Positions 20,214-30,015 of a stretch of DNA of 64,000 nt are shown piece after piece (position 1 is the stretch's first letter; each line of letters begins with the position of its first letter). The position numbers and the translations under genes are program-made. The notes beneath the pieces were generated by a model. That model was given only the letters and a program-made list of their open reading frames with translations. It made no database searches and was not told the DNA's origin. Source of the DNA: Candidatus Puniceispirillum marinum IMCC1322 (GTDB lineage: Bacteria; Pseudomonadota; Alphaproteobacteria; Puniceispirillales; Puniceispirillaceae); NCBI RefSeq assembly GCF_000024465.1, contig NC_014010.1, forward strand, positions 744,001 through 808,000. The letters are read 5' to 3'.

Positions 20214-21311
20214 ATGGCAAACGAATTGAATGACATAAAAATACGAGACGCGCTGTCAAAGATAATGGCGTCCGGTGCAGACACTGACATTGTCACCTCT
20301 GGCGCGGTTTCGGGGATCGTTATCAAAGATGGCCATGTTGGATTTTCAATCGAAATCGATCCAAAGGACAAAGACGCCGCTGAACCCTTGAAACGGGCTG
20401 CTGAAAAAGCAGTTCTGGCGCTTGATGGTGTTTTATCTGCAACCGCTTTGTTAACAGCGCATCAGGCCGCCCCAACGCAACAAGCGGCGCCACAAAGTCC
20501 TCCTCAGGGGGATCACGGAACACTCCAGCCTGCAACGCATGTTATTGCTGTTGCGTCAGGTAAAGGCGGTGTTGGCAAATCAACAACAGCAATAAATTTA
20601 GCTTTAGCCCTGGCTGAAACAGGCAAGAAGGTTGGCATTCTGGATGCTGATATCTACGGCCCGTCTTTGCCGCGCCTGATCGGGGAAAACCGCAAGCCCG
20701 AAAGCGAAGGCAAGAAGATCAAACCTATTGAAGTTTGGGGGTTGCAAACCATGTCTATCGGTTATCTTGTTGCCGAAGAGACACCTACAATCTGGCGTGG
20801 CCCCATGGTGATGAGCGCGCTAGAACAAATGCTTCGTGACGTGGCGTGGAATGGCCTTGATATTCTGGTCATTGATATGCCGCCTGGTACTGGCGATGCC
20901 CAGCTTTCACTGTCGCAGCGCGCTTCACTTGCGGGTGCAGTTATCGTTTCAACACCTCAAGACCTTGCTTTAATTGACGCCCGCAAGGGATTGAATATGT
21001 TTAAGAAGGTAAATGTCCCACTTTTGGGTATCGTGGAAAATATGAGCTTCTTTAGCTGTCCGGATTGTGGTAGCCGGCACAATATTTTTGGCCATGGTGG
21101 TGCCGCAGCCGAGGCGAAAAAACTTGGCGTACCTTTCCTTGGCGAAGTACCATTGGAGATGGATATCCGCGAAACCTCGGATTCCGGCAAGCCCATTGTT
21201 GCCAGCGCACCGGACAGTCCGCATGCCGCGCATTATCGCAAGATTGCTGCCGGCGTTCTGAATGCCCTCGATATCGGCAAGGCCGCAGCCCCACAGATTA
21301 TCTTCGAATAG
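20214..21311 (+). CDS. mrp: Mrp/ApbC-type Fe-S cluster carrier ATPase
   Basis: P-loop NTPase that binds and transfers [4Fe-4S] clusters to apo-enzymes. The 365-residue protein has an N-terminal MIP18/DUF59-like domain (about 5-85), a deviant Walker A motif SGKGGVGKSTTAINLA near 115, DADIYGPSLPR, and DMPPGTGDAQLS. The cluster-binding pair is Cys282 and Cys285 in FSCPDCGS. Between the domains is an Ala and Gln-rich linker. It stands alone, divergent from hflK and convergent with folA. Confidence 0.95.
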   Translation: MANELNDIKIRDALSKIMASGADTDIVTSGAVSGIVIKDGHVGFSIEIDPKDKDAAEPLKRAAEKAVLALDGVLSATALLTAHQAAPTQQAAPQSPPQGDHGTLQPATHVIAVASGKGGVGKSTTAINLALALAETGKKVGILDADIYGPSLPRLIGENRKPESEGKKIKPIEVWGLQTMSIGYLVAEETPTIWRGPMVMSALEQMLRDVAWNGLDILVIDMPPGTGDAQLSLSQRASLAGAVIVSTPQDLALIDARKGLNMFKKVNVPLLGIVENMSFFSCPDCGSRHNIFGHGGAAAEAKKLGVPFLGEVPLEMDIRETSDSGKPIVASAPDSPHAAHYRKIAAGVLNALDIGKAAAPQIIFE

Positions 21312-21323
21312 ATAATAATCAAT

Positions 21324-21890
21324 TTATGCTGTTGTCAGCGGGCGCGGCGCGACTGGACGCGTCAGCGTCTGATATTGAAACGCTGGAGACTCAGCATCTG
21401 CAGGCATGTCCGCTTCGATGGTTTGGTGCCAGTCAGCCATATTGAAGTCGGGGAAATAGGCAGGCTCTGTGCCGCCATCAGGTAACAGATCAACGACTGT
21501 CAATTCGATTCGAGTGCAGTAATCCAATCCTTGTCGATAAATCTCGCCGCCACCAAATAGAATGATATTAAGCTTGGCGCCTTCATTAGCGTTGATCCAG
21601 TCGATTGAGGCCGTGATAGCCGCAGATATATCGGCAACCCTATACGCACCTTCGGCGACCCAATCTGGATCACGTGTCATAACGATACTGGCACGCCCAG
21701 GCAAAGGCCGGCCAATCGAGTCCCAGGTTTTACGCCCCATAATCAGCGGACACCCCATAGTCAGTGCCTTAACGCGTTTCAAATCGTCGCGCAAATGCCA
21801 CAACAGACCTCTACCATCACCAATGATGCGGTTTTTTGCCATCGCCACAACAGCGGTCATCTGGATAGCCGGAATGATCGTTTCAGACAT
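21324..21890 (-). CDS. folA: Dihydrofolate reductase
   Basis: Reduces dihydrofolate to tetrahydrofolate with NADPH, recycling the product of thymidylate synthase. The 188 residues have AVVAMAKNRIIGDGRGLLW at the start, the substrate-binding Asp in HLRDDLKRV, the NADPH motif IMGRKTWDSIGRPLPGR, and LFGGGEIYRQGL. Length is slightly above the usual 160. It lies 8 bp after thyA on the same strand, the common thyA-folA pair. Confidence 0.95.
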   Translation of the reverse strand: MSETIIPAIQMTAVVAMAKNRIIGDGRGLLWHLRDDLKRVKALTMGCPLIMGRKTWDSIGRPLPGRASIVMTRDPDWVAEGAYRVADISAAITASIDWINANEGAKLNIILFGGGEIYRQGLDYCTRIELTVVDLLPDGGTEPAYFPDFNMADWHQTIEADMPADAESPAFQYQTLTRPVAPRPLTTA

Positions 21891-21898
21891 GAAACCCC

Positions 21899-22696
21899 CT
21901 AAACGGCAATTGGCGCGGAAATATGAGCCTGCGCGTTATAATCAATAATTTCAAAGTCTTCAAACTTAAAGCCATCAATATCTTTGGGGCGATTGTGAAT
22001 GAGTAGCTTTGGCAATGCGCCCGGAGTCCGCGTCAATTGCAGGCGCGCCTGATCAAAATGATTCGCATAGATGTGGGCATCACCCAATGTATGAACAAAT
22101 GTACCCGCTTCCAGATCGCAAATCACCGCAATCATATGCGTTAGCAAGGCATAGGACGCGATATTGAACGGCACACCAAGAAATATGTCAGCGCTTCGTT
22201 GATAGAGCTGGCAGGATAATCGCCCGTCAGCAACCTGAAACTGAAACAGGCAATGACATGGCGGTAAAGCCATGTTCGGAATATCCGCCGGATTCCATGC
22301 AGATAACATCAGACGACGTGACGTTGGTGTTTCACGAATCATGCGAATCAATTCGGCAAGCTGGTCAATCTCCGCACCATCAGGCGTTTTCCAGCGTCGC
22401 CATTGCTGGCCATAGACAGGGCCAAGATCACCATTCTCATCCGCCCACTCATCCCAGATCGAGACACCATTATCCTGCAAATAACGGATATTAGTGTCAC
22501 CGCTAATGAACCAAAGCAATTCATGGATAATAGACTTTAGGTGAAGTTTTTTGGTGGTCAGAACAGGAAAGCCATCGGCAAGATCGAATCGCATCTGATG
22601 GCCAAAAACAGCTCTTGTGCCTGTCCCCGTGCGATCATCACGGTCAATACCTTCATCCATAACGCGGGCAAGCAGGTCAAGATATTGTTGCATCAA
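21899..22696 (-). CDS. thyA: Thymidylate synthase
   Basis: Methylates dUMP to dTMP using methylenetetrahydrofolate. The 265-residue protein is close to E. coli ThyA (264) in length. It shows [19 protein letters not shown] for phosphate binding, the catalytic Cys in [31 protein letters not shown], and [12 protein letters not shown]. It is probably the first gene of thyA-folA. Confidence 0.98.
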   Translation of the reverse strand: MMQQYLDLLARVMDEGIDRDDRTGTGTRAVFGHQMRFDLADGFPVLTTKKLHLKSIIHELLWFISGDTNIRYLQDNGVSIWDEWADENGDLGPVYGQQWRRWKTPDGAEIDQLAELIRMIRETPTSRRLMLSAWNPADIPNMALPPCHCLFQFQVADGRLSCQLYQRSADIFLGVPFNIASYALLTHMIAVICDLEAGTFVHTLGDAHIYANHFDQARLQLTRTPGALPKLLIHNRPKDIDGFKFEDFEIIDYNAQAHISAPIAV

Positions 22697-22864
22697 TAGT
22701 CATCCCTTGGATGTGGCGCAGAAGACATAGCGGATTGCTTGATAAAATGCCATGTACACCCAACAAGGGGCAAGCGCTTTATAGGCAATAACATACTATA
22801 TCAAAACTAAGCTTCCATTGCGTGACTATTAGCCCTATATTAAGGGTGCTGGTTTACCAGCTAT

Positions 22865-23235
22865 GGCGATAAACGTGCTGTGTAATAAGCAGAGCGGACC
22901 CGGGGGCGGTACCCGGCGCCTCCACCATATCAGCTCACCCCTTTAGTTTTATAAAATTGGGTCAATCAGGAGCTGATAGCATGGGGGCGAAATAGGATCG
23001 ACGCATGTAGTAAAGGCAGTATTTTCGTTCGGTATGGTACCCACCGTTATCGGGCCATGTAGTAGTTGCAAATGACAACACTGCTCCGGTAGCAATCGCA
23101 GCCTAAGGCAGCGGGAGTAACCGATCTTAAGTCCAGATTGATTGAGCTCAGTTTGGCGGGGTTTGGGGCGCACCTGGCAACAGAAGCGTTCCGCTTATTT
23201 TGGGGTAGATCGCAAAGCTGGCTCGGCTTAATGTA
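22865..23235 (+). ncRNA. ssrA: Circularly permuted two-piece tmRNA
   Basis: Rescues stalled ribosomes and tags the nascent peptide. The acceptor piece comes first and ends CGCCTCC-A-CCA at 22927; its T stem is CCGGG (22900-22904) with CCCGG (22912-22916). The coding piece begins GGGGGCG at 22983, pairing as a 7-bp acceptor stem with CGCCTCC. The intervening part (22928-22978) folds by TATCAGCTC with GAGCTGATA and would be removed. GCATGT (23003-23008) pairs with ACGTGC (22873-22878). The tag frame runs from GCA at 23068 to TAA at 23104-23106, encoding ANDNTAPVAIAA. The outer ends are approximate. The permuted order is typical of alphaproteobacteria. Confidence 0.95.
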
Positions 23236-23263
23236 GCCAGAGACATTGAAAAAGGCGCCACCG

Positions 23264-23755
23264 ATGGAAAATGATGACGGTCAGCAAGTTGGTCTAAATT
23301 ATGAGCTTCTGGTTGAGGACGCATTGCGCTCAGTTGTGCGGGGGTCTTTGCTGATTGCGCAAAAGGCTGGCCTACCTGGTGACACACATTTTTATATCAG
23401 TTTCAAAACTGACTATCCGGGTGTGGAACTGGCTGATGATCTTAAAATCAAACACCCCGACATCATGACGATCGTTCTGCAGCATCAATATGCTGATCTG
23501 GAGGTTGACGATGACAGTTTTTCCGTCACCTTGTTTTTTGGTGGAAAACCATCACCGATGATCGTTCCATTTGCATCGGTTACGGGTTTCAATGATCCAT
23601 CTGTCGGTTTTGGCCTCCAATTCGGGACACTTGATGAGGATAATGAAGATCTCGGGGATAGTGACCAGTCCTCGCCAGATGCCAAGGCTGAAAATGGCGA
23701 AGAAACGACCGCTGATGTGGTATCGCTGGACACATTCAGAAACCGTCCCAACTAA
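23264..23755 (+). CDS. sspB: SspB-like ClpXP adaptor (alphaproteobacterial type)
   Basis: Adaptor that binds ssrA-tagged peptides and delivers them to ClpXP. The 163-residue protein has the SspB core with LNYELLVEDALRSVVRGSL, HFYISFKTDYPGVELAD, and LEVDDDSFSVTLFFGGKPS, then FASVTGFNDPSVGFGLQF. An acidic tail (about 125-150) and a short Val-Ser-Leu-Asp end follow; in SspB the C-terminal tail contacts ClpX. I choose the ATG at 23264 over a TTG at 23246 because AAGG precedes it. It begins directly after ssrA, whose product it recognises. Confidence 0.88.
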   Translation: MENDDGQQVGLNYELLVEDALRSVVRGSLLIAQKAGLPGDTHFYISFKTDYPGVELADDLKIKHPDIMTIVLQHQYADLEVDDDSFSVTLFFGGKPSPMIVPFASVTGFNDPSVGFGLQFGTLDEDNEDLGDSDQSSPDAKAENGEETTADVVSLDTFRNRPN

Positions 23756-23823
23756 ACAAATTCTGTTTATTGTTTTTATTGTTCCTATGGCAACAATGTA
23801 ACTATTTATCATTCAGGATGTAG

Positions 23824-25434
23824 ATGATGGCTGATTTCGCTTATAGCCCAATGTTTCCAGTGGGCACTGATGACACAGAATATGAATGTATATCCAAAGA
23901 ACATGTAAAGCTGGTGGAACTTGATGGTGAAACTTTCCTACGTGTAGATCCGGCGGCGCTTACCCTTTTAGCCGAACATGCCATGCGTGATATCTCGCAT
24001 TTATTACGAAGCAGTCATCTTGGTCAGCTTGCCGCCATTCTAGATGATCCCGAGGCCAGTCGAAATGATCGCTTTGTTGCCCTTGAGATGCTGAAAAATG
24101 CCGTTATCGCTGCAGATGGCCTTTTGCCTATGTGTCAGGATACTGGCACAGCTATTGTCAGTGGTTATCGCGGTGATCATGTTCTGGTCGATGGTGATGA
24201 TGGCGAAGCGCTTTCACGCGGCATCTATAACACCTATCAAAACAGTAATTTGCGTTACTCGCAACTGACCGCGCATAGTATGTTTGAGGAAAGTAATACG
24301 GCCACAAATCTGCCGGCCCAGATCGATATCAGCGCTGGCAAGGGGCTGGAATATAAATTTGCCTTTATTCAAAAAGGCGGCGGTTCTGCAAACAAAACCT
24401 TCCTGCACCAGAAAACCAAAGCTGTTCTGAATCCTGACAGTCTGCGTGAATTTATTCGTACCGCGATACTGGAATTAGGCACATCCGCCTGCCCACCCTA
24501 TCATCTGGCTGTTGTGATTGGCGGCACTTCAGCCGAATTGACAATGAAAACTGTTAAAATGGCGTCAATCCGTTCGTTGGACGCCCTGCCCACAACTGGT
24601 AATGATCTTGGCCATGCGTGGCGTGATACAGAATGGGAAGCAGAAATTCTTAACATCACACGCGAGCTTGGCATTGGCGCCCAGTTTGGTGGCAAATATT
24701 ACTGTCATGATGTACGCGTTATCCGCTTGCCCCGACATGGTGCATCCTGCCCGATTGGTATTGGTGTTTCCTGCTCGGCTGATCGTCAAGCATTAGCCAA
24801 AATCAATGCCGATGGTCTATTCATCGAAAAACTTGAACGTAATCCGGCAAAATTCCTGCCTGATGTCGAAATGGATGCCACTACCGATGTCGTCAAAATT
24901 GACTTGAACCAGCCAATGGCAGACATTCTAGCCAGTTTGACCAAGCATCCGGTTGAAACGCGCCTATCGCTCACCGGTCCTTTGATCGTCGCGCGTGATA
25001 TTGCCCATGCAAAATTACTTGAGCGCTTAAACGAAGACGGCAGCTTGCCGGACTATATCAAAAACCATCCGGTATATTATGCTGGTCCTGCCAAAACGCC
25101 TGAAGGCATGCCATCCGGATCATTCGGCCCCACCACCGCTGGACGCATGGATTCCTATGTCGAAACCTTCCAGAAAGCAGGCGGCTCTATGGTGATGCTT
25201 GCAAAAGGCAACCGGTCACGTCAGGTACGCGAATCCTGTAAAAAACACGGTGGCTTTTATCTTGGCTCGATTGGTGGTGCGGCGGCCAAACTCGCCCTTG
25301 AATCGATCAAAAAGGTTGAGGTTCTGGAATATCCTGAACTGGGCATGGAAGCCATATGGCGGATTGAAGTCGAAAATTTTCCAGCTTTCATTATCACTGA
25401 TGATAAAGGCAATGACTTTTTCGATATCGACTAA
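23824..25434 (+). CDS. fumA: Class I (iron-sulfur) fumarate hydratase
   Basis: Interconverts fumarate and malate in the citric acid cycle. The 536-residue protein fuses the alpha and beta halves as in E. coli FumA/FumB. Three Cys likely ligate the [4Fe-4S] cluster: in [21 protein letters not shown] and [11 protein letters not shown]. The beta half has [29 protein letters not shown] and [13 protein letters not shown]. Class I enzymes are oxygen-sensitive; no class II fumarase is in the window. It converges on glcF with a 9-bp gap and no visible terminator. Confidence 0.95.
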   Translation: MMADFAYSPMFPVGTDDTEYECISKEHVKLVELDGETFLRVDPAALTLLAEHAMRDISHLLRSSHLGQLAAILDDPEASRNDRFVALEMLKNAVIAADGLLPMCQDTGTAIVSGYRGDHVLVDGDDGEALSRGIYNTYQNSNLRYSQLTAHSMFEESNTATNLPAQIDISAGKGLEYKFAFIQKGGGSANKTFLHQKTKAVLNPDSLREFIRTAILELGTSACPPYHLAVVIGGTSAELTMKTVKMASIRSLDALPTTGNDLGHAWRDTEWEAEILNITRELGIGAQFGGKYYCHDVRVIRLPRHGASCPIGIGVSCSADRQALAKINADGLFIEKLERNPAKFLPDVEMDATTDVVKIDLNQPMADILASLTKHPVETRLSLTGPLIVARDIAHAKLLERLNEDGSLPDYIKNHPVYYAGPAKTPEGMPSGSFGPTTAGRMDSYVETFQKAGGSMVMLAKGNRSRQVRESCKKHGGFYLGSIGGAAAKLALESIKKVEVLEYPELGMEAIWRIEVENFPAFIITDDKGNDFFDID

Positions 25435-25443
25435 TACGTCATA

Positions 25444-26733
25444 TCAGGGCTTTGGCCCTCCGCTTGCCCAGTCGATAAACTGAACCGTATGGCGCACAGG
25501 CAAATCAGTGTCATTGAGTTGGGCAATACAGCCAATATTCCCGGCTGCCACATAATCTGCACCCGTTTTGATAAGACTGTCTTTTTTTCGTGCTTTCAAA
25601 TTATCAGCCATATCTGGCTGTAAAATATTATACACACCAGCAGACCCACAGCAAAGATGACCATTCACTGGCTGGCGCACGTCAAAGCCAGCACGCCGCA
25701 GAAGGCTTTGCGGCACATCATGGATTTTTTGACCATGCTGCAGTGAACAGGCGGAATGATAGGCAATAACAGGTTTGACCCCATCTTCGGCTGGCCTGAT
25801 TATGTCATCTATACCAATGTCATCTATAATTTCCGAAACATCTTTGCAAAGCGCTGATATATGCTTGGCTTTCGCCGCATAGGCAGGATCATCAGCCATC
25901 ACATGCCCGTAATCCTTGACCATTGTTCCACAACCAGACGCATTTGCGATTATCGCATCAACACCCTGACCATTGATTTCTTCATCCCATGCGTCAATCG
26001 CCAGACGAATGGATTTCAACGCCGACTCGGTTTCACCGATATGATGCGTCAATGCCCCACAGCAATGGGCCTCGGCGCGTACAACCACCTCAACACCAAG
26101 CCGGTTCAAAACGCGGATTGTGCTGCGGTTAATATCTGGATCCAGCGCCCGTTGCGCACAGCCTGCCAACAGCACGACACGCTTAATCGGCTGTTGCTGA
26201 TCTGCTGGGAAAATTTCGTTTTGTGATCCAATCACATCTAATTTTGGTATGGTTCGGGGTAATTTGTTCAATGCCGCCTGAAGTTGACGTGGCATAAGCG
26301 GTGCAAAAAGACGCCCGATGCCCGCAAAACGCATCATCATATGAAAACGTCCCGCATGAGGAATGGTCATGCCAAGCATCCGGCGCATTAGTTTATCGCC
26401 AAGTCCACGTGGGGCAACAATGTCGATTTTCTCGCGGCCTATATCAAGCAGATGGACATAATCAACACCCGAAGGACAGGTTGTCATGCAAGACTGGCAT
26501 CCAAGGCAACGATCAAGATGATGGCGGGTATCTTTTGATACGGTTTCTGGCGATTCCAATAATTCGCGCATCAGCCAGATACGGCCACGCGGGCTATCGC
26601 GCTCGTCACCAGTCTCTACAAAAGTTGGGCAGGTTGCCGTGCAAAAGCCGCAATGCACACATTTGCGTAAAATATCATTGGCTTCTTTAATTTTTGGGTC
26701 GCTGAGCTGTTCAAGCGAAAAGTGCGTTTGCAA
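25444..26733 (-). CDS. glcF: Glycolate oxidase iron-sulfur subunit
   Basis: Electron-transfer subunit of the GlcDEF complex, which oxidises glycolate to glyoxylate at the membrane. Two ferredoxin-type motifs near the N terminus, CVHCGFCTATCP and CLGCQSCMTTCP, bind two [4Fe-4S] clusters. The C-terminal half has two CCG domains: AHCCGALTHH and HLCCGSAGVYN. Length (429) matches the family. It is the last gene of glcD-glcE-glcF, 14 bp after glcE. Confidence 0.95.
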   Translation of the reverse strand: MQTHFSLEQLSDPKIKEANDILRKCVHCGFCTATCPTFVETGDERDSPRGRIWLMRELLESPETVSKDTRHHLDRCLGCQSCMTTCPSGVDYVHLLDIGREKIDIVAPRGLGDKLMRRMLGMTIPHAGRFHMMMRFAGIGRLFAPLMPRQLQAALNKLPRTIPKLDVIGSQNEIFPADQQQPIKRVVLLAGCAQRALDPDINRSTIRVLNRLGVEVVVRAEAHCCGALTHHIGETESALKSIRLAIDAWDEEINGQGVDAIIANASGCGTMVKDYGHVMADDPAYAAKAKHISALCKDVSEIIDDIGIDDIIRPAEDGVKPVIAYHSACSLQHGQKIHDVPQSLLRRAGFDVRQPVNGHLCCGSAGVYNILQPDMADNLKARKKDSLIKTGADYVAAGNIGCIAQLNDTDLPVRHTVQFIDWASGGPKP

Positions 26734-26747
26734 GACATTAACCTTTC

Positions 26748-27950
26748 TTAAATGCCATCATGCATACGGCCAAAATTTAATACAGATTTTGGATCAAAGG
26801 CCGCTTTTACACGTTTATGTAAATCAAACATTGGTTTTGCCAATGGCTGGAACGGCGGCACAAGGGTCTTGGTGTCGCCACTATCACGCATAAGCATCGC
26901 AAAGCCGTCCGCCCCCAAGGCCGAGCGAACAGCATCACCAAACTCTTTATCGGATGCGCCCGCTAGCCAGATAAGGCCGCCAGCCCAGTCAGCATAAAAG
27001 TCAAATTCAGCCTGTTGGCCTAATTTTTCAAGAAATCCTGCGGCAATCGATGGGGTGCAGGAGACTTTCCACACATCAGCTTTAGCATCAGAAAGCAGAT
27101 CAACATCACGAATTTTCTGCCATATATTTTTAGATTTATTATGCACTAGCGTTTCGCCAGCTGAATTGGCATTCAAAAGATGGGTAGCGCGGTCTTTAAC
27201 CGAAACGGCAATACCTTCAAGGCGGATCACAATGATCATGGGCGCATTCATATCTATGCCCGCGCTTTTGGCAATGTCACGCGGCAGAATAGCTGCCGAT
27301 CCTGGTTCATGTGGGGTCGCAAATATATCAGTAATCATCTTGGTCGCGCTGGCCATATCATCAGCAGGAAACAAAAGCGAAAGGCTGGTTTCTGGACGTG
27401 GTAGGGTTTTAATGGTTATTTCATCAAGCACCGCCAATGTGCCAAAAGATCCACAAATCAGCTTTGACAGGTCATAGCCTGTCACATTCTTGACGACTTT
27501 GCCGCCCGACTTGAAAAATTCACCACGACCTGACACGGCTTCAAAGCCAAGCATGAAATCACGCGCCGCCCCTACTGTCAGACGTCGCGGCCCTGACAGG
27601 TTAGCCACCATCACCCCACCAATGGTGCCAGCACTGCCAGCCCCCAGAAACCTGCCATAATCCGGAGCATCAAAAGCCAGCATCTGATTGGCATTCTCAA
27701 GCAAGGCCTCAACCTCACCCAAGGGGGTTCCCGCACGTAATGTCAAAATCAGTTCTTCTGGCTGATAATCAACAACACCAGCCATCTTAGTAACATCAAG
27801 AACGCCATCATAAGCCCCCATGCGCCCCAAAGCTTTTTTGGTACCCATAGCGCGCACCTCAAGGCGGATGTCATCAGCAATCGCCGCGTTAATGATGTCG
27901 CTTGCATCAGCAAGGCTTTGTGCTGATGTCGTTGCTAATGAATTAGCCAT
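26748..27950 (-). CDS. glcE: Glycolate oxidase FAD-binding subunit
   Basis: Second flavoprotein subunit of glycolate oxidase. The 400-residue protein has a truncated FAD_binding_4 domain: RAGTPLGEVEALLEN, then GSAGTIGGVMVANLSGPRRLTVGAARDF and KVVKNVTGYDLSKL, the usual GlcE signatures, given here as GTIGGVMVAN and NVTGYDL. An AAGG ribosome site precedes the ATG. It follows glcD after 79 bp that contain a short tandem repeat. Confidence 0.94.
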   Translation of the reverse strand: MANSLATTSAQSLADASDIINAAIADDIRLEVRAMGTKKALGRMGAYDGVLDVTKMAGVVDYQPEELILTLRAGTPLGEVEALLENANQMLAFDAPDYGRFLGAGSAGTIGGVMVANLSGPRRLTVGAARDFMLGFEAVSGRGEFFKSGGKVVKNVTGYDLSKLICGSFGTLAVLDEITIKTLPRPETSLSLLFPADDMASATKMITDIFATPHEPGSAAILPRDIAKSAGIDMNAPMIIVIRLEGIAVSVKDRATHLLNANSAGETLVHNKSKNIWQKIRDVDLLSDAKADVWKVSCTPSIAAGFLEKLGQQAEFDFYADWAGGLIWLAGASDKEFGDAVRSALGADGFAMLMRDSGDTKTLVPPFQPLAKPMFDLHKRVKAAFDPKSVLNFGRMHDGI

Positions 27951-27968
27951 GAACCTTGCCTCATATAG

Positions 27969-28009
27969 CTGGGCCTCACTTAACTGGGTCTCACTAAACT
28001 GGGTCTGTC
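27969..28009. repeat. 15-bp tandem repeat between glcD and glcE
   Basis: Two near-identical 15-base units (CTGGGCCTCACTTAA at 27969-27983 and CTGGGTCTCACTAAA at 27984-27998) are followed by a partial third unit beginning CTGGGTCT. Because 15 is a multiple of three it may be the remnant of a coding end. No function is apparent. Confidence 0.75.
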
Positions 28010-28029
28010 GGACACATTTTTACCAAAAC

Positions 28030-29526
28030 CTAGAATCTTGGGATATCGGCATGTGGCATCTTGCCTTTATGGACATGGAGCCTTCCAAGTTCAGCACAGC
28101 GATGAAGATGCGGAAACACTTTACCGGGATTGAGCAAGTGATCGGCGTCAAAGGCACATTTTAGACGCTGTTGTTGCTTCATATCATCTTCGGTGAACTG
28201 GATACCCATCAGATCGCGTTTTTCAATGCCGACACCATGCTCACCTGTCAAGACACCACCCATCTCAACACAGGCGCGCAAGATATCACCACCAAAATCT
28301 TCTGCCCGTTCAAGCTCACCTGGCTCATTCGCATCAAAAAGAATGAGTGGATGAAGATTTCCATCACCAGCATGAAATACATTGGCAACACGAAGTCCAT
28401 ATTTCTGGCTGAGTGACGCCATCCGGATCATCATATCGGGCAAGCGCCGCCGCGGGATTGTGCCATCCATACACATATAATCTGGCGAGATACGCCCAAC
28501 CGCGGGAAATGCCGATTTACGTCCCGCCCAGAAAAGGGTGCGTTCTTCTTCAGATTGGCTGACCTTGATTGATGATGCGCCGGCATTTTTCATAATCACT
28601 TCAACACGGTCTATCAACGTATCAACCTCAACCTCCGGCCCATCAAGCTCGACAATGATCAAGGCAGCAGCAGAACGTGGATATCCGGCATTGGCAAAAT
28701 CTTCTGCCGCATTAATGGCCAAACCATCCATCATTTCCATGCCAGCTGGGATAATGCCAGCACCAATAACATCACCAACAGCCTTGCCAGCAGACTCAGT
28801 ATCCTCAAAACCAACAAGCAAAGCCCGACGCGTGGCAGGCTTTTGCAGAATGCGCAGCGTTACTTCTGATACAATGCCAAGCAAACCTTCAGAGCCGGTC
28901 ATGATACCCATCAGATCATAATCACCGGCATCCAGATGTTTGCCCCCAAGGCGCAGAATTTCACCTTCAATAGTTACCATTTCAATGCCAAGCAGATTGT
29001 TGGTTGTCAGGCCATATTTCAGACAATGAACACCACCCGAATTTTCGGCAACATTTCCACCAACCGAACAGGCAATCTGGCTAGACGGATCAGGCGCATA
29101 ATAGAAACCTTGATCCTCAACCGCATTGGTAATCGCCAGATTGGTCACCCCTGGCTGAGCAACAACACAGCGATTATCAAAATCAATGTCTAGAATTTTA
29201 TTGAATTTACCCAGACCAAGAAGAACTGCGTCAGCTAATGGCAAAGCCCCTCCTGAAAGGGACGTCCCCGCACCACGCGGCACCACCTTTATGCCATTCT
29301 GATGACACCATTTCATCACGTCGGCGATCTGCGCAACAGTTTCGGGCAAAACAACGGCAAGTGGAAGCTGGCGATAGGCAGAAAGACCATCAGAATCAAA
29401 AGCACGCATGCTCTCTACCGAGTCAATCACGCACTCAGCCGGAATAATTGTTCGTAACGTAGCGCAAATTTCATCGCGCCTTTCAATCACATCACTATCA
29501 GGTTCAGGCATATGCATTTTTCGCAC
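28030..29526 (-). CDS. glcD: Glycolate oxidase catalytic FAD subunit
   Basis: Catalytic subunit of glycolate oxidase. The 498-residue protein has an FAD_binding_4 domain (KVVPRGAGTSLSGGALPLAD and SQIACSVGGNVAENSGGVHC) and a FAD-oxidase C-terminal domain with ANVFHAGDGNLHP, containing the catalytic-site His, and GGVLTGEHGVGIEKR. In free-living marine bacteria this complex allows use of phytoplankton glycolate. A GGAG-like AGGAGTGCG stretch precedes the ATG. It is first of glcDEF. Confidence 0.96.
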   Translation of the reverse strand: MRKMHMPEPDSDVIERRDEICATLRTIIPAECVIDSVESMRAFDSDGLSAYRQLPLAVVLPETVAQIADVMKWCHQNGIKVVPRGAGTSLSGGALPLADAVLLGLGKFNKILDIDFDNRCVVAQPGVTNLAITNAVEDQGFYYAPDPSSQIACSVGGNVAENSGGVHCLKYGLTTNNLLGIEMVTIEGEILRLGGKHLDAGDYDLMGIMTGSEGLLGIVSEVTLRILQKPATRRALLVGFEDTESAGKAVGDVIGAGIIPAGMEMMDGLAINAAEDFANAGYPRSAAALIIVELDGPEVEVDTLIDRVEVIMKNAGASSIKVSQSEEERTLFWAGRKSAFPAVGRISPDYMCMDGTIPRRRLPDMMIRMASLSQKYGLRVANVFHAGDGNLHPLILFDANEPGELERAEDFGGDILRACVEMGGVLTGEHGVGIEKRDLMGIQFTEDDMKQQQRLKCAFDADHLLNPGKVFPHLHRCAELGRLHVHKGKMPHADIPRF

Positions 29527-29651
29527 TCCTTATCAAACGTAATATGCGCTTCTATAAGCACTATCGCCTTAAAATATTAAAGCCATCCCCATTGATAGAT
29601 TGTATTCTGGACTGGTTAGACAAGTTTTTCAATTTTTTCAGACGATTAATT

Positions 29652-29681
29652 CAAACAAAAACGGCCAGGTTTCCCCAGCCG
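29652..29681 (-). terminator. Rho-independent terminator of rpmJ
   Basis: On the minus strand an 8-pair stem (29681-29662, two wobble pairs) closes a GAAA tetraloop and is followed by TTTTTGTTTG. It lies 30 bases after the rpmJ stop. Confidence 0.9.
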
Positions 29682-29711
29682 CATCGTTAATTTCAATAAA
29701 AGAAAGTCTGA

Positions 29712-29837
29712 TTAACCCTGACGCGCCTTTAGACGTGGGTTCTTTTTGTTGATAACATAAAGCCGACCGCGACGACGCACGACCTGGCAATTGCGATCAC
29801 GAGACTTCAATGTCTTTAGCGAACTTGCGACTTTCAT
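29712..29837 (-). CDS. rpmJ: 50S ribosomal protein L36
   Basis: The smallest large-subunit ribosomal protein. The frame codes for 41 residues, beginning [20 protein letters not shown] and ending [10 protein letters not shown]. The basic composition, the RRRGRLYVI core and the KNPR ending are those of L36. Only one Cys of the usual CxxC-Cx-H zinc site is present, so this is a zinc-independent (C-minus) form, as in many proteobacterial paralogues. It is monocistronic with its own terminator. Confidence 0.95.
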   Translation of the reverse strand: MKVASSLKTLKSRDRNCQVVRRRGRLYVINKKNPRLKARQG

Positions 29838-30015
29838 AATCCTAGACTCCGATTTTGACAACCATATCAGCTGTCTATTCTTATGGTTCAAAGCGCTTTA
29901 AGCAATTATGCGCAACACGAAACCCTTTAAAACTCAATTGGCGCGGAAATTAACACCTGATTATCAATAGGTCAATGCCCTAATCAGCAGATTGATCAGT
30001 TGTTTTCACATGCGC

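Noticed and set aside
22697-22864. A tRNA or separate small RNA upstream of ssrA
   Set aside because: No cloverleaf can be drawn apart from the tmRNA acceptor piece, whose T stem and CCA belong to ssrA.
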